A stretch of DNA of 51,308 nt from Enterococcus sp. PF1-24. Lineage in GTDB: Bacteria; Bacillota; Bacilli; Lactobacillales; Enterococcaceae. Below, piece by piece: positions 15,727-22,868 of the stretch. Location: positions 1 to 51,308 of the forward strand of contig NZ_JARXWL010000022.1 of the NCBI RefSeq assembly GCF_029893325.1, given 5' to 3'. The position numbers and the translations under genes are program-made. The notes under the pieces were generated by a model, which worked only from the letters and a program-made list of their open reading frames with translations, ran no database searches and had not been told where the DNA came from. Every line of letters begins with the position of its first letter. Positions within the stretch are counted from its first letter, which is position 1.

Positions 15727-17025
15727 ATGCAACAACCGTTAGCTTATCGGATGCGCCCTCGTCATTTAGATGAAGTCGTTGGCCAACAACAACTTGTGGG
15801 GGAAGGAAAAATTATTCGCCGCATGGTTGAAGCTAAAATGTTGTCTTCCATGATTTTATACGGCCCGCCTGGTACAGGTAAAACCAGTATCGCTAGCGCC
15901 ATTGCCGGTTCAACTCAATATGCTTTCCGCACTTTAAATGCGGCGACTGATACAAAAAAAGATTTACAAATCGTTGCGGAAGAAGCCCGCATGAGCGGCA
16001 CGGTGATTTTATTATTAGATGAAGTTCATCGCTTAGATAAAACTAAACAGGATTTCTTGCTACCACATTTAGAAAACGGCCGCATTATTATGATTGGTGC
16101 CACCACGGAAAATCCTTATATTACGATTAATCCTGCGATTCGCAGTCGTACCCAAATTTTTGAAGTCAAGCCTTTGCAAGAAACTGATATTAAGGTGGCA
16201 ATTGAACAGGCTTTAAAAGATAAAGAACGAGGCTTAGGTGATTATCCGGTAGTTTTAGATGACAACGCTTTGCTACATTTAACGCGGGCAACTAACGGTG
16301 ATTTGCGGAGTGCTTTAAACGGCTTGGAGTTAGCGGTAAAATCCACCCCGAAAAATGAAAAAGAAGAAATTCATTTAACCTTAGAAATTATTGAAGAATG
16401 CGTACAACGCAAAGCCTTAACTCATGATAAAGATGGCGATGCTCACTATGACGTGATTTCCGCTTTTCAAAAATCCATTCGTGGCAGTGATGTTAACGCG
16501 GCTTTGCACTATTTAGGACGTTTACTTGAAGCTGGTGATTTACCGATTATTTGTCGGCGATTAATGGTGATTGGTTATGAAGATATTGGTTTAGGCAATC
16601 CCGCAGCGGCAGCCCGCACAGTAGAAGCTGTACTAGCCGCTGAACGTTTAGGTTTACCAGAAGCGAAAATGCCTTTATCGGCAGCGGTTGTCGACTTATG
16701 TCTATCGCCAAAATCCAATTCCGCTAATCACGCTTTGAATGCGGCTGTTGAAGATATTCGCAAATATAATGCCGGCGAAATTCCTGACCATTTGCGCGAT
16801 AGTCATTATAAAGGCGCTAAAGATTTGGAACGCGGCATTGGCTATCAATATCCTCATGATTTCGATAACGCTTGGGTTAATCAGCAATATTTACCCGATA
16901 AATTTAAAAACGCCCAATATTATCAACCGAAAGATACTGGTAAATACGAACAAGCTTTAGCACAACAATATTATCGTATTCAAGAATGGAAGAAAAATAA
17001 TTCAGCTAAAAAACCGAAAGGCTAA
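15727..17025 (+). CDS. rarA: replication-associated recombination protein A (MgsA/RarA AAA+ ATPase)
   Basis: This 432-residue clamp-loader-like ATPase acts at stalled replication forks. Walker A GPPGTGKT is at 46-53, Walker B LLLDEVHR at 95-102, sensor 1 GATTENP at 124-130 and an arginine finger SR at 140-141. The C-terminal ~170 residues are the RarA helical and tetramerisation region. The frame opens three codons earlier at a GTG inside the ribosome site; the ATG at 15727, six bases after AGGTGA, begins the conserved MQQPLAYRMRP. The short promoter region contains an SOS-like box. Confidence 0.95.
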   Translation: MQQPLAYRMRPRHLDEVVGQQQLVGEGKIIRRMVEAKMLSSMILYGPPGTGKTSIASAIAGSTQYAFRTLNAATDTKKDLQIVAEEARMSGTVILLLDEVHRLDKTKQDFLLPHLENGRIIMIGATTENPYITINPAIRSRTQIFEVKPLQETDIKVAIEQALKDKERGLGDYPVVLDDNALLHLTRATNGDLRSALNGLELAVKSTPKNEKEEIHLTLEIIEECVQRKALTHDKDGDAHYDVISAFQKSIRGSDVNAALHYLGRLLEAGDLPIICRRLMVIGYEDIGLGNPAAAARTVEAVLAAERLGLPEAKMPLSAAVVDLCLSPKSNSANHALNAAVEDIRKYNAGEIPDHLRDSHYKGAKDLERGIGYQYPHDFDNAWVNQQYLPDKFKNAQYYQPKDTGKYEQALAQQYYRIQEWKKNNSAKKPKG

Positions 17026-17152
17026 TGAAAATTGGCAAAAATAATAAATAAAATGACCATTCAGGACAAATTTTTAACAGTTTGAGAAAAATAAGTAGAA
17101 TAGGTCTTTTCCTGTGCTATGCTTTTGTTAACTTAACAAGGAGGTATAGGAA

Positions 17153-17338
17153 ATGTTATTATTATTATTTATTTTAGCGATTGGTTATTCTGTGTCAGGA
17201 TTACTTACCTATGGAATGGTAAAAAAAGGCAACTTAGGGACAATTTATCAGATTTTAGCAATGATTCAAAGTGCGTGTTCAGCAGCTAGTTTAGTTATTT
17301 TAGCAATAACACTTATACTCGGCCGCACAATTAGCTAA
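17153..17338 (+). CDS. 61-residue two-helix membrane protein
   Basis: The small protein is almost entirely two hydrophobic helices (about 2-22 and 36-58) joined by a loop containing KKGNLG. AAGGAGGTATAGGAA before the ATG is a near-ideal ribosome site, and a strong bidirectional terminator follows the stop, so this is a real gene. I do not recognise a family. It lies 127 bp after rarA. No confident promoter is seen in between, although TGTGCTATGCT near 17115 could be an extended -10. Confidence 0.75.
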   Translation: MLLLLFILAIGYSVSGLLTYGMVKKGNLGTIYQILAMIQSACSAASLVILAITLILGRTIS

Positions 17339-17353
17339 TCAATCAAAAAATGA

Positions 17354-17405
17354 AATAGACTGGCATGAAAATCAGGAAATCCTTTGATTTTTATACCAGT
17401 CTATT
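17354..17405. terminator. bidirectional terminator
   Basis: AATAGACTGG (17354-17363) pairs with CCAGTCTATT (17396-17405), with an inner AAAATCA/TGATTTT stem. T runs lie on the right and A runs on the left. It ends the 61-residue gene and the convergent HAD gene. Confidence 0.85.
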
Positions 17406-17416
17406 TTTTTCAATCA

Positions 17417-18133
17417 TTAATGTAAATTTTTTAAACAAGCTAATAAATCTTTAACATCTAAAATTTCTGATTTAGGCATACCAACGTTTTCTTCTGGCAG
17501 GGGCCTTCGACGGTGGTTTAGCCAGATTGCTTGCCAACCCGCCGCTTTAGCCCCCACCACATCATTAGCGTATGAATCACCAATATAGTAAGTTGTAGCG
17601 GGATTTAGTTGTAATTTTTCAGCAGCTAAATGAAAAATTGCCAGCTCAGGTTTATTAATTCCCACTTCCCCAGAAATAATGCAATCTTCTGGTGCAACCC
17701 AATTAGCTACGCCTAACTGCTGGATTTTTTCTCGTTGCCGTTTTGCTGGTCCATTAGTGATGATGCCAATTTTAGAGCCTTGTTGTTGGCAAAAATTTAA
17801 AGCTTCTACCATTTCAGGCATTAATTCGATTTCAGTTAAAGCTTCCGCATAGGCTCTTTCAAACTGAATAGCTTGGGCTTCGGAAATTGAGATGCCTAAG
17901 CTGGCAAAAGCTTGTTGGCTACGATAAACTCGCATATCCCAAATCTTCATTTCACCAGAAGCCGTTTTTTCAAAAGTTAAATCGCTAAAATGGCGGCTTT
18001 GCTTATACAGCTCTGTGATTTCTTCTGCCGTCAATTCTTGCGAAAAATTATTTAGATAAGCCTTCCGAAAAGGTGCCAATTGGTCATACAGCGTATCATC
18101 TACATCAAAAACAAAACCTAATTCTTCATTCAT
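17417..18133 (-). CDS. HAD-superfamily hydrolase (YjjG/YfnB-like)
   Basis: The 238-residue HAD phosphatase carries all four motifs: nucleophile Asp10 and Asp12 in DVDDTLYD (10-17), Thr126 in TNG, Lys161 in NKPE, and Asp186/Asp191 in GDSYAND. A helical cap (about 20-95) places it in subfamily IA. Close relatives act on nucleoside monophosphates (YjjG-type) or 2-phosphoglycolate; the sequence does not decide. It is the last gene of the Nudix-98aa-mtnN-nicotinamidase-HAD operon, which favours a nucleotide substrate. The ribosome site is weak (AGG 14 bases upstream). Confidence 0.88.
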   Translation of the reverse strand: MNEELGFVFDVDDTLYDQLAPFRKAYLNNFSQELTAEEITELYKQSRHFSDLTFEKTASGEMKIWDMRVYRSQQAFASLGISISEAQAIQFERAYAEALTEIELMPEMVEALNFCQQQGSKIGIITNGPAKRQREKIQQLGVANWVAPEDCIISGEVGINKPELAIFHLAAEKLQLNPATTYYIGDSYANDVVGAKAAGWQAIWLNHRRRPLPEENVGMPKSEILDVKDLLACLKNLH

Positions 18134-18173
18134 CAGTTTAGTAAACCTGCCTTTTTATACTTGAAAAGTTAAT

Positions 18174-18719
18174 TTATTTCCCTACAATTTCAGCGCCTAA
18201 AGTATTTTCAAAATGCTTTAATGCCCAGTCATGACCAACTGCATCAAAACTGGCAACGCCATCTTGATGAATAACTAAACGATAACCTAAATTGTAAGCA
18301 TCTACCGCCGTATGCAAGACACAAATATCGGTGCAAACACCGACTAAATGCAACTCACTAATCCCTCTTTCCCGCAAACGAATATCTAAATCCGTTCCGC
18401 TAAAAGCTGAATAATGCCGCTTATCCAACCAATAAACAGCCTCTTCGTCAGCTTCATAAAGCTCCTTCAAACTACCAAAAAGCTCACGGCCACTAGTGCC
18501 GGCTAGATTATGCGGTGGAAATAAGCGATTTTCCGGATGATACTGACCCTTTTGATCGTGAATATCGACAGCCATCACAACAAAATCTTGCTTTTCAATA
18601 AATTCTTTGGTAGTAGCAACTAACGCTGCTTCAATTGCTTGTCCAGGTAAACCGGTGGTTAAAGCGCCGTTGGTTGCTACAAAATCGTTGGTATAATCAA
18701 TAACTACTAAACCTTTCAT
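18174..18719 (-). CDS. pncA: nicotinamidase (isochorismatase fold)
   Basis: The 181-residue cysteine hydrolase converts nicotinamide to nicotinate for NAD salvage. The catalytic triad is Asp8 (VIDYTNDF), Lys100 (DKRHYSAFSGT) and Cys133 (GVCTDICV). Metal-site residues Asp52 and His54 lie in VDIHDQ, with a further His at 61 (QYHPEN). The oxyanion cis-peptide region GVCTDICVLHTA is intact. It lies in a minus-strand operon with an ADP-ribose-type Nudix hydrolase and mtnN, which fits turnover of NAD and nucleoside by-products. The 33-bp and 40-bp gaps to its neighbours carry no promoter. Confidence 0.92.
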   Translation of the reverse strand: MKGLVVIDYTNDFVATNGALTTGLPGQAIEAALVATTKEFIEKQDFVVMAVDIHDQKGQYHPENRLFPPHNLAGTSGRELFGSLKELYEADEEAVYWLDKRHYSAFSGTDLDIRLRERGISELHLVGVCTDICVLHTAVDAYNLGYRLVIHQDGVASFDAVGHDWALKHFENTLGAEIVGK

Positions 18720-18752
18720 AAAGCTCCAGCTCCAATCTTTGATTGATAATTA

Positions 18753-19445
18753 CTAAATTAAATTTTTTACAAAAGTTAACACCATTTCGCCAGAACGCTT
18801 GCCAGCTTCATCAATAAATTCATCAAAACTTTGAGTAGCAGCATGATCAGCCGTATCGCTAATCGCTCTAACGACTAAACAAGGTACGTTAAATTGTGCG
18901 GCTGTTTGCGCAATAGCCGCTCCTTCCATCTCACAAGCTAAAGCTTCTGGGAAATCAGCCAAAATTTGTTGAATTTTTTCAGGATTATCAATAAAGCTAT
19001 CGCCGGTTACTACTAAACCATTTTTCACATGATGTTGGGTAGCTTCGGCAGCTTTAGTCATTTCTCTTTGTAAAAAGCCACTAGTTTCATAATATAATGG
19101 CATTTTTGGTAATTGCCCTTTGGCATAACCAAAACCGGTTACGTCCACATCATAGTAAGCTAATTTTTCAGCAATAACTAAATCCCCTACCGCTAAACCA
19201 GCCCCGATGCCCCCAGCCGAACCAGTGTTAATCACCATATCCACATCATATTTTTGAATTAGTAAAACCGTGGTTACACTAGCTAAAACTTTGCCGATAC
19301 CAGAGCGCACCAAAATCACTTCATGATTGCCCACTTTTCCTTGAATAAAATCTGCGCCGGCTTGTGACCAAGCTTGTGTTTCTGTTAAAGCTTCTCTTAA
19401 AAGTTTAATTTCTTGTTCCATCGCACCAATTATGCCGATTTTCAT
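18753..19445 (-). CDS. mtnN: 5'-methylthioadenosine/S-adenosylhomocysteine nucleosidase
   Basis: MtnN (Pfs) cleaves methylthioadenosine and S-adenosylhomocysteine, releasing adenine and feeding methionine recycling and the LuxS pathway. The 230-residue protein keeps the key residues in standard positions: Glu12 (MEQE), Glu172 and Glu174 (CEMEGAA) and the catalytic Asp197 (RAISDTAD). NTGSAGGI (73-80) is the ribose/phosphate-site glycine loop. AGAGGAAATAATT precedes the ATG. It lies mid-operon with the Nudix and nicotinamidase genes. Confidence 0.97.
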   Translation of the reverse strand: MKIGIIGAMEQEIKLLREALTETQAWSQAGADFIQGKVGNHEVILVRSGIGKVLASVTTVLLIQKYDVDMVINTGSAGGIGAGLAVGDLVIAEKLAYYDVDVTGFGYAKGQLPKMPLYYETSGFLQREMTKAAEATQHHVKNGLVVTGDSFIDNPEKIQQILADFPEALACEMEGAAIAQTAAQFNVPCLVVRAISDTADHAATQSFDEFIDEAGKRSGEMVLTFVKNLI

Positions 19446-19499
19446 AATTATTTCCTCTTTCTATCTTTGTTTACAACAATTTCTTGTCGCTTTTATTTT

Positions 19500-19796
19500 T
19501 TATACAAAAAAGACCAATAGCGCCACAATTATAATAAAGACAATCACAACTAAAATCGCTTTATTTAAAAAAGTATTGCGCTCCCGCATTTTCATTTGTT
19601 CGCCACTGCGAGTTTTATTTAAAGGTTTAACTTTTTTATTGCTTTTACGATAAATTGAATCCACTTCTGGCTCAGGCTGATGATAGCTTTCTTCTCTATA
19701 CTGCTCTTGTTCTTCAGCTAATTCAGCTTGGCGGCGTTCTTCGGCTTCACGTCTGCGCCGCAACTCACTACGGGTAATTAAAGGTTCTTTACTCAT
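19500..19796 (-). CDS. 98-residue tail-anchored hypothetical protein
   Basis: The N-terminal ~45 residues are highly charged and probably coiled-coil (TRSELRRRREAEERRQAELA). A basic linker (KSNKKVKPLNKTRSGE) follows, and one C-terminal transmembrane helix (about 79-97) ends the protein. It would therefore sit with a cytoplasmic N-terminus as a tail-anchored protein. I do not recognise a functional family. It lies between the Nudix gene (29 bp upstream) and mtnN (54 bp downstream) in one operon. The ribosome site is modest (GAAAGAG). Confidence 0.75.
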   Translation of the reverse strand: MSKEPLITRSELRRRREAEERRQAELAEEQEQYREESYHQPEPEVDSIYRKSNKKVKPLNKTRSGEQMKMRERNTFLNKAILVVIVFIIIVALLVFFV

Positions 19797-19825
19797 ACTG
19801 TCAACTCTTTCATTTATAAACTTTT

Positions 19826-20416
19826 CTATTTTCCTTGTAACTGTTGCAACTCACAATATTGTACAGCATACAAAGTTTTAGCATCACAAATCCAGCCTTT
19901 AGCCACCGCTTCTTTGGCCTCAGCCAGCGTTAAAGCGTATAATTCAATGACTTCATCTTCATCTTGCGGTAAGGGATTTTCAACTTTTTGCAAACCATCT
20001 GCATAGTAAATATGCAAACACTCATCAGCGAAGCCGGGGGAAACGTACATATCAATAAGATGTTGCCAATTGCTAGCTTGATAACCAGTTTCTTCTTCCA
20101 ATTCGCGTTTAGCCGTTACTTCAGGAGATCGATTTTCAGTGGGTTCGATTTTTCCAGCAGGAATTTCTAAAATAATTTTCTCCAGCGGTTTACGAAACTG
20201 CTTTACAAATAAAATCCGTCCATCAGTTAAAACCGGAATGATACCGACACCACCCGGATGAAAAACCAACTCACGACTAGCTTCTTGGCCGTTAGGTAGT
20301 TGCACCGTATCAAGAGCCACATCAATAATTTGACCTTTAAAAATCTCTTGACGCTTCACCGTCTTTTCAATAAATTTAGCTTGATTCTTTTCAAAATCGA
20401 CTAAGTTCAACTCCAC
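19826..20416 (-). CDS. Nudix hydrolase, ADP-ribose pyrophosphatase type
   Basis: The enzyme hydrolyses ADP-ribose (or related nucleoside diphosphate sugars) to AMP and ribose 5-phosphate. The Nudix box runs from GKIEPTENR (about 88-96) to RELEEETG (about 104-111), one or two residues longer in the first loop than the textbook spacing. FHPGGVGIIP and LVKQFRKPLE are typical of the ADPRase branch. The frame is open 29 codons further upstream, but those codons overlap the promoter. The GTG at 20416, after GGAAGGA, is the likely start, giving 196 residues. It is the first gene of the salvage operon. Confidence 0.9.
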   Translation of the reverse strand: MELNLVDFEKNQAKFIEKTVKRQEIFKGQIIDVALDTVQLPNGQEASRELVFHPGGVGIIPVLTDGRILFVKQFRKPLEKIILEIPAGKIEPTENRSPEVTAKRELEEETGYQASNWQHLIDMYVSPGFADECLHIYYADGLQKVENPLPQDEDEVIELYALTLAEAKEAVAKGWICDAKTLYAVQYCELQQLQGK

Positions 20417-20456
20417 TTTTATTAATTCCTTCCTATTTATAAAATTCATTATCCAT

Positions 20457-20467
20457 ATTCTACCATA
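20457..20467 (-). promoter_or_regulatory. extended -10 promoter of the Nudix operon
   Basis: TATGG-TAGAAT on the minus strand provides TG plus -10 (TAGAAT at 20457-20462). The -35 is poor. Confidence 0.5.
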
Positions 20468-20536
20468 GAAAAGTTTATTTTTTTCGTAAATCGTAAAAAT
20501 CAACCTTTAGTCCGATACTAAATCTAGGTCGTTTTA

Positions 20537-20545
20537 TGCTAGAAT
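20537..20545 (+). promoter_or_regulatory. extended -10 promoter of xpaC
   Basis: TGC-TAGAAT, 65 bp before the xpaC start. It is arranged back to back with the Nudix promoter, and both use TAGAAT extended -10 elements. Confidence 0.55.
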
Positions 20546-20609
20546 AATAGATGTCAAAGATAATAACTTAAAAAATAATAGTAGAACGAAAAAAGATTGG
20601 AGGAACAAC

Positions 20610-21284
20610 ATGAAAAAATTTGGTGTCTTAATAGTTGCTTGTCTAGCTGTCCTTGGGCTAATTACAGCTGATAGCGGCTCTACTTTTAGTGATATGCTTA
20701 TTACTTTAGCTTTCTTCGGTGGGGGGTTACTGATTATTATGTCGATAATTGAAAGATTTGCAAATAAAAAAAAGAGAAACAACCTAAATATACCTGAATT
20801 AACAAAAGAAAAAGAAGATTTCTACGAAAAATTAGGGATGAAACCTAATGAAATTGATCTTTTCCGGGATACAATGAATAGTAGCAAAAGCCAAATTGAA
20901 CGGATTCAAAAAAATGTCGCTCGTTCTTCAAAACTAAAAGCGATTGATTTGCGTCACGATACTATGCGGGCAGCTAAAGCATTATTTAAAGCGTTAGCTA
21001 AAGAACCAACACGGCTTCACGATGCCAGCCACTTTTTATATACCCACTTACCTAACTTGGCTGACTTAACTGATAAATACGTGGAAATTGATGCCCACGA
21101 AGTTAAAAGCAAAGAAACTTATGCTAAATTAGATGAAAGTATCAAGATTATTGATCAATTAGCTATTTTAATTGTCAAAGATTATCAAGATTTTGTTTCG
21201 GAAGATTTAGAGGATTTAGATGTTGAAATGACAATTGCGAAGCAAAGCATTAAACGGGATCATGATTACAATAACTTAAAATAA
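20610..21284 (+). CDS. XpaC-like membrane protein
   Basis: The 224-residue protein has two N-terminal transmembrane helices (about 4-20 and 27-46) followed by a charged cytoplasmic helical domain (50-224). It belongs to the XpaC family, named from the 5-bromo-4-chloroindolyl phosphate hydrolysis phenotype in Bacillus. The biochemical role is unproven. In Firmicutes it is regularly next to telA, as here, and the pair is linked to envelope or toxic-anion stress. GGAGGAACAAC precedes the ATG. The telA gene follows after a 338-bp gap holding a structured element and a new promoter. Confidence 0.85.
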   Translation: MKKFGVLIVACLAVLGLITADSGSTFSDMLITLAFFGGGLLIIMSIIERFANKKKRNNLNIPELTKEKEDFYEKLGMKPNEIDLFRDTMNSSKSQIERIQKNVARSSKLKAIDLRHDTMRAAKALFKALAKEPTRLHDASHFLYTHLPNLADLTDKYVEIDAHEVKSKETYAKLDESIKIIDQLAILIVKDYQDFVSEDLEDLDVEMTIAKQSIKRDHDYNNLK

Positions 21285-21292
21285 ACAGGACA

Positions 21293-21457
21293 AGAGGATG
21301 GGGCATTTAGGTTTGATCGTTGCTAAGTTCCAACATTGCTCAAAGACGCAGTTATTGCTTCTTTAAGTAAAGAGGATCTACTAAAAAGTAGGAGAAAATC
21401 CCCGAAATGTTAGGACTTTTTAACAACTATCGCCTAAATGTTGCCTTCTCTTTTTTT
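21293..21457 (+). ncRNA. 165-nt stem-closed element with terminator tail, candidate ncRNA or repeat
   Basis: The ends pair over about 25 bp. AGAGGATGGGGCATTTAGG (21293-21311) matches CCTAAATGTTGCCTTCTC (21433-21450), and the helix continues as GATcGTTG with CAACtATC. The closing stem is followed by T7 (21451-21457). The ~95-nt interior holds a palindrome around CTACTAAAAAGTAG. It could be the terminated 3' end of the xpaC transcript, an independent small RNA, or one of the repeated large hairpins common in enterococcal intergenic regions. No protein-coding frame is convincing. Confidence 0.5.
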
Positions 21458-21527
21458 ATCGCTAATGCTTGCTGAGAGATTTTTTTAGTTAGCCCTTAGA
21501 AAAAATAACGATTTAGCTGATGTTCTA

Positions 21528-21536
21528 TGCTATAAT
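21528..21536 (+). promoter_or_regulatory. extended -10 promoter of telA
   Basis: TGC-TATAAT lies 86 bp before telA and after the terminator tail of the upstream element, so telA can be transcribed on its own. Confidence 0.65.
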
Positions 21537-21622
21537 GAAATTAAATTTTAGCAATTAAGCGTTTTACTGACGCATAAACTTGATTTTTCTTTGAAAAATT
21601 AATACTTTAAGGAGGATTTTCC

Positions 21623-22822
21623 ATGGATGATGAAAAAGTAATCAACCCAACAACAACTACAACTGGTAGCACTTTAGATGATTTATTAAGCAATCCATTT
21701 ACTGATGCTAGCCTAAACTCATTAACTGAATTTCAAAAAAATGAACTGAATGATTTAAATGAACAAAAAATGGCACCTCGCCTAATTGATAAATTATCAC
21801 CTGAATATCAAGCACAAGCCAAAGATTTAGCGGCTAAAATTGACACCAACGATTCACAAGCGGTGATTACTTACGGTGCCACTGCTCAAAATAAATTAAG
21901 TGAATTTTCACAATCCATGTTGAATCACGTACAAGCTCAAGATATTGGTCCGGTTGGTGATTCTTTAACTGAATTGATGTATCGTTTGCAAGAAGCTAAC
22001 CCTAGTGAATTACGGGCAGGTGAAGGCAACTTTTTCCAAAAATTCATGGGGAAAGTTAAACAATCTATCTATGAAGTAACAGCGAAATATCAAAAAATTG
22101 GTGCCCAAATTGATAAAGTTGCGGTAAAATTGAATAAAGAAAAAGATGGCTTGTTAAAAGATAATTTAATGTTGGAACAGCTATATACTAAAAATAAAGA
22201 TTATTTTGATGCTTTAAACATTTATATCGCAGCTGGCGAATTAAAAATGGAAGAGTTGCAAACCAAAACAATTCCTGAAGCCATCGCCAAAGCTGAACAA
22301 TCTGGCGACCAAATGGATGTACAAATCGCTAATGACTATACACAATTCTTGGACCGCTTAGATAAACGTACCCATGATTTACGTTTAGCGCGAGAAATCA
22401 CGATTCAACAAGCACCACAAATTCGTTTAATCCAAAATACTAACCAAGCTTTAGCGGAAAAAATTCACGCTTCTATCAACACAGCGATTCCGCTTTGGAA
22501 AAACCAAGTGGTCATCGCCTTGACCTTATTACGTCAAAAAGAAGCTGTTACAGCACAACGTCAAGTTTCTGAAACAACTAATGATTTATTGAAGAAAAAT
22601 TCAGAAATGCTGAAAATATCTGCCATTGAAACAGCCAAAGAAAATGAACGGGGCATCGTTGATATTGAAACCTTGCAAAAAACCCAAAATGATTTACTTG
22701 AAACGATTCAAGAAACATTGCGGATCCAACAAGAAGGTAAAGAAAAACGCCGTACCGCTGAATTTGAATTAGCACAACTGGAAGAAGATTTGAAACAAAA
22801 ATTATTAGAATTAACTCAATAA
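21623..22822 (+). CDS. TelA-family toxic anion resistance protein
   Basis: This 399-residue soluble protein, mostly long amphipathic helices, is of the TelA family (first described for tellurite resistance plasmids). Visible landmarks are the short acidic N-terminus, the central [17 protein letters not shown] segment (about 133-150), and repeated helical stretches such as [29 protein letters not shown] near 255. The molecular function is unsettled; the homologues sit beside XpaC proteins and respond to envelope stress. AAGGAGGATTTTCC precedes the ATG. The gene has its own promoter and terminator. Confidence 0.9.
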   Translation: MDDEKVINPTTTTTGSTLDDLLSNPFTDASLNSLTEFQKNELNDLNEQKMAPRLIDKLSPEYQAQAKDLAAKIDTNDSQAVITYGATAQNKLSEFSQSMLNHVQAQDIGPVGDSLTELMYRLQEANPSELRAGEGNFFQKFMGKVKQSIYEVTAKYQKIGAQIDKVAVKLNKEKDGLLKDNLMLEQLYTKNKDYFDALNIYIAAGELKMEELQTKTIPEAIAKAEQSGDQMDVQIANDYTQFLDRLDKRTHDLRLAREITIQQAPQIRLIQNTNQALAEKIHASINTAIPLWKNQVVIALTLLRQKEAVTAQRQVSETTNDLLKKNSEMLKISAIETAKENERGIVDIETLQKTQNDLLETIQETLRIQQEGKEKRRTAEFELAQLEEDLKQKLLELTQ

Positions 22823-22831
22823 AACAGTGAA

Positions 22832-22868
22832 AAGCCAAGCCCTTTTGTAAAAGGACTTAGCTTTTTTT
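22832..22868 (+). terminator. terminator of telA
   Basis: AAGCcAAGcCCTTTT pairs with AAAAGGaCTTaGCTT, then T7. The tail overlaps the stop region of the convergent levR-like gene. Confidence 0.8.
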
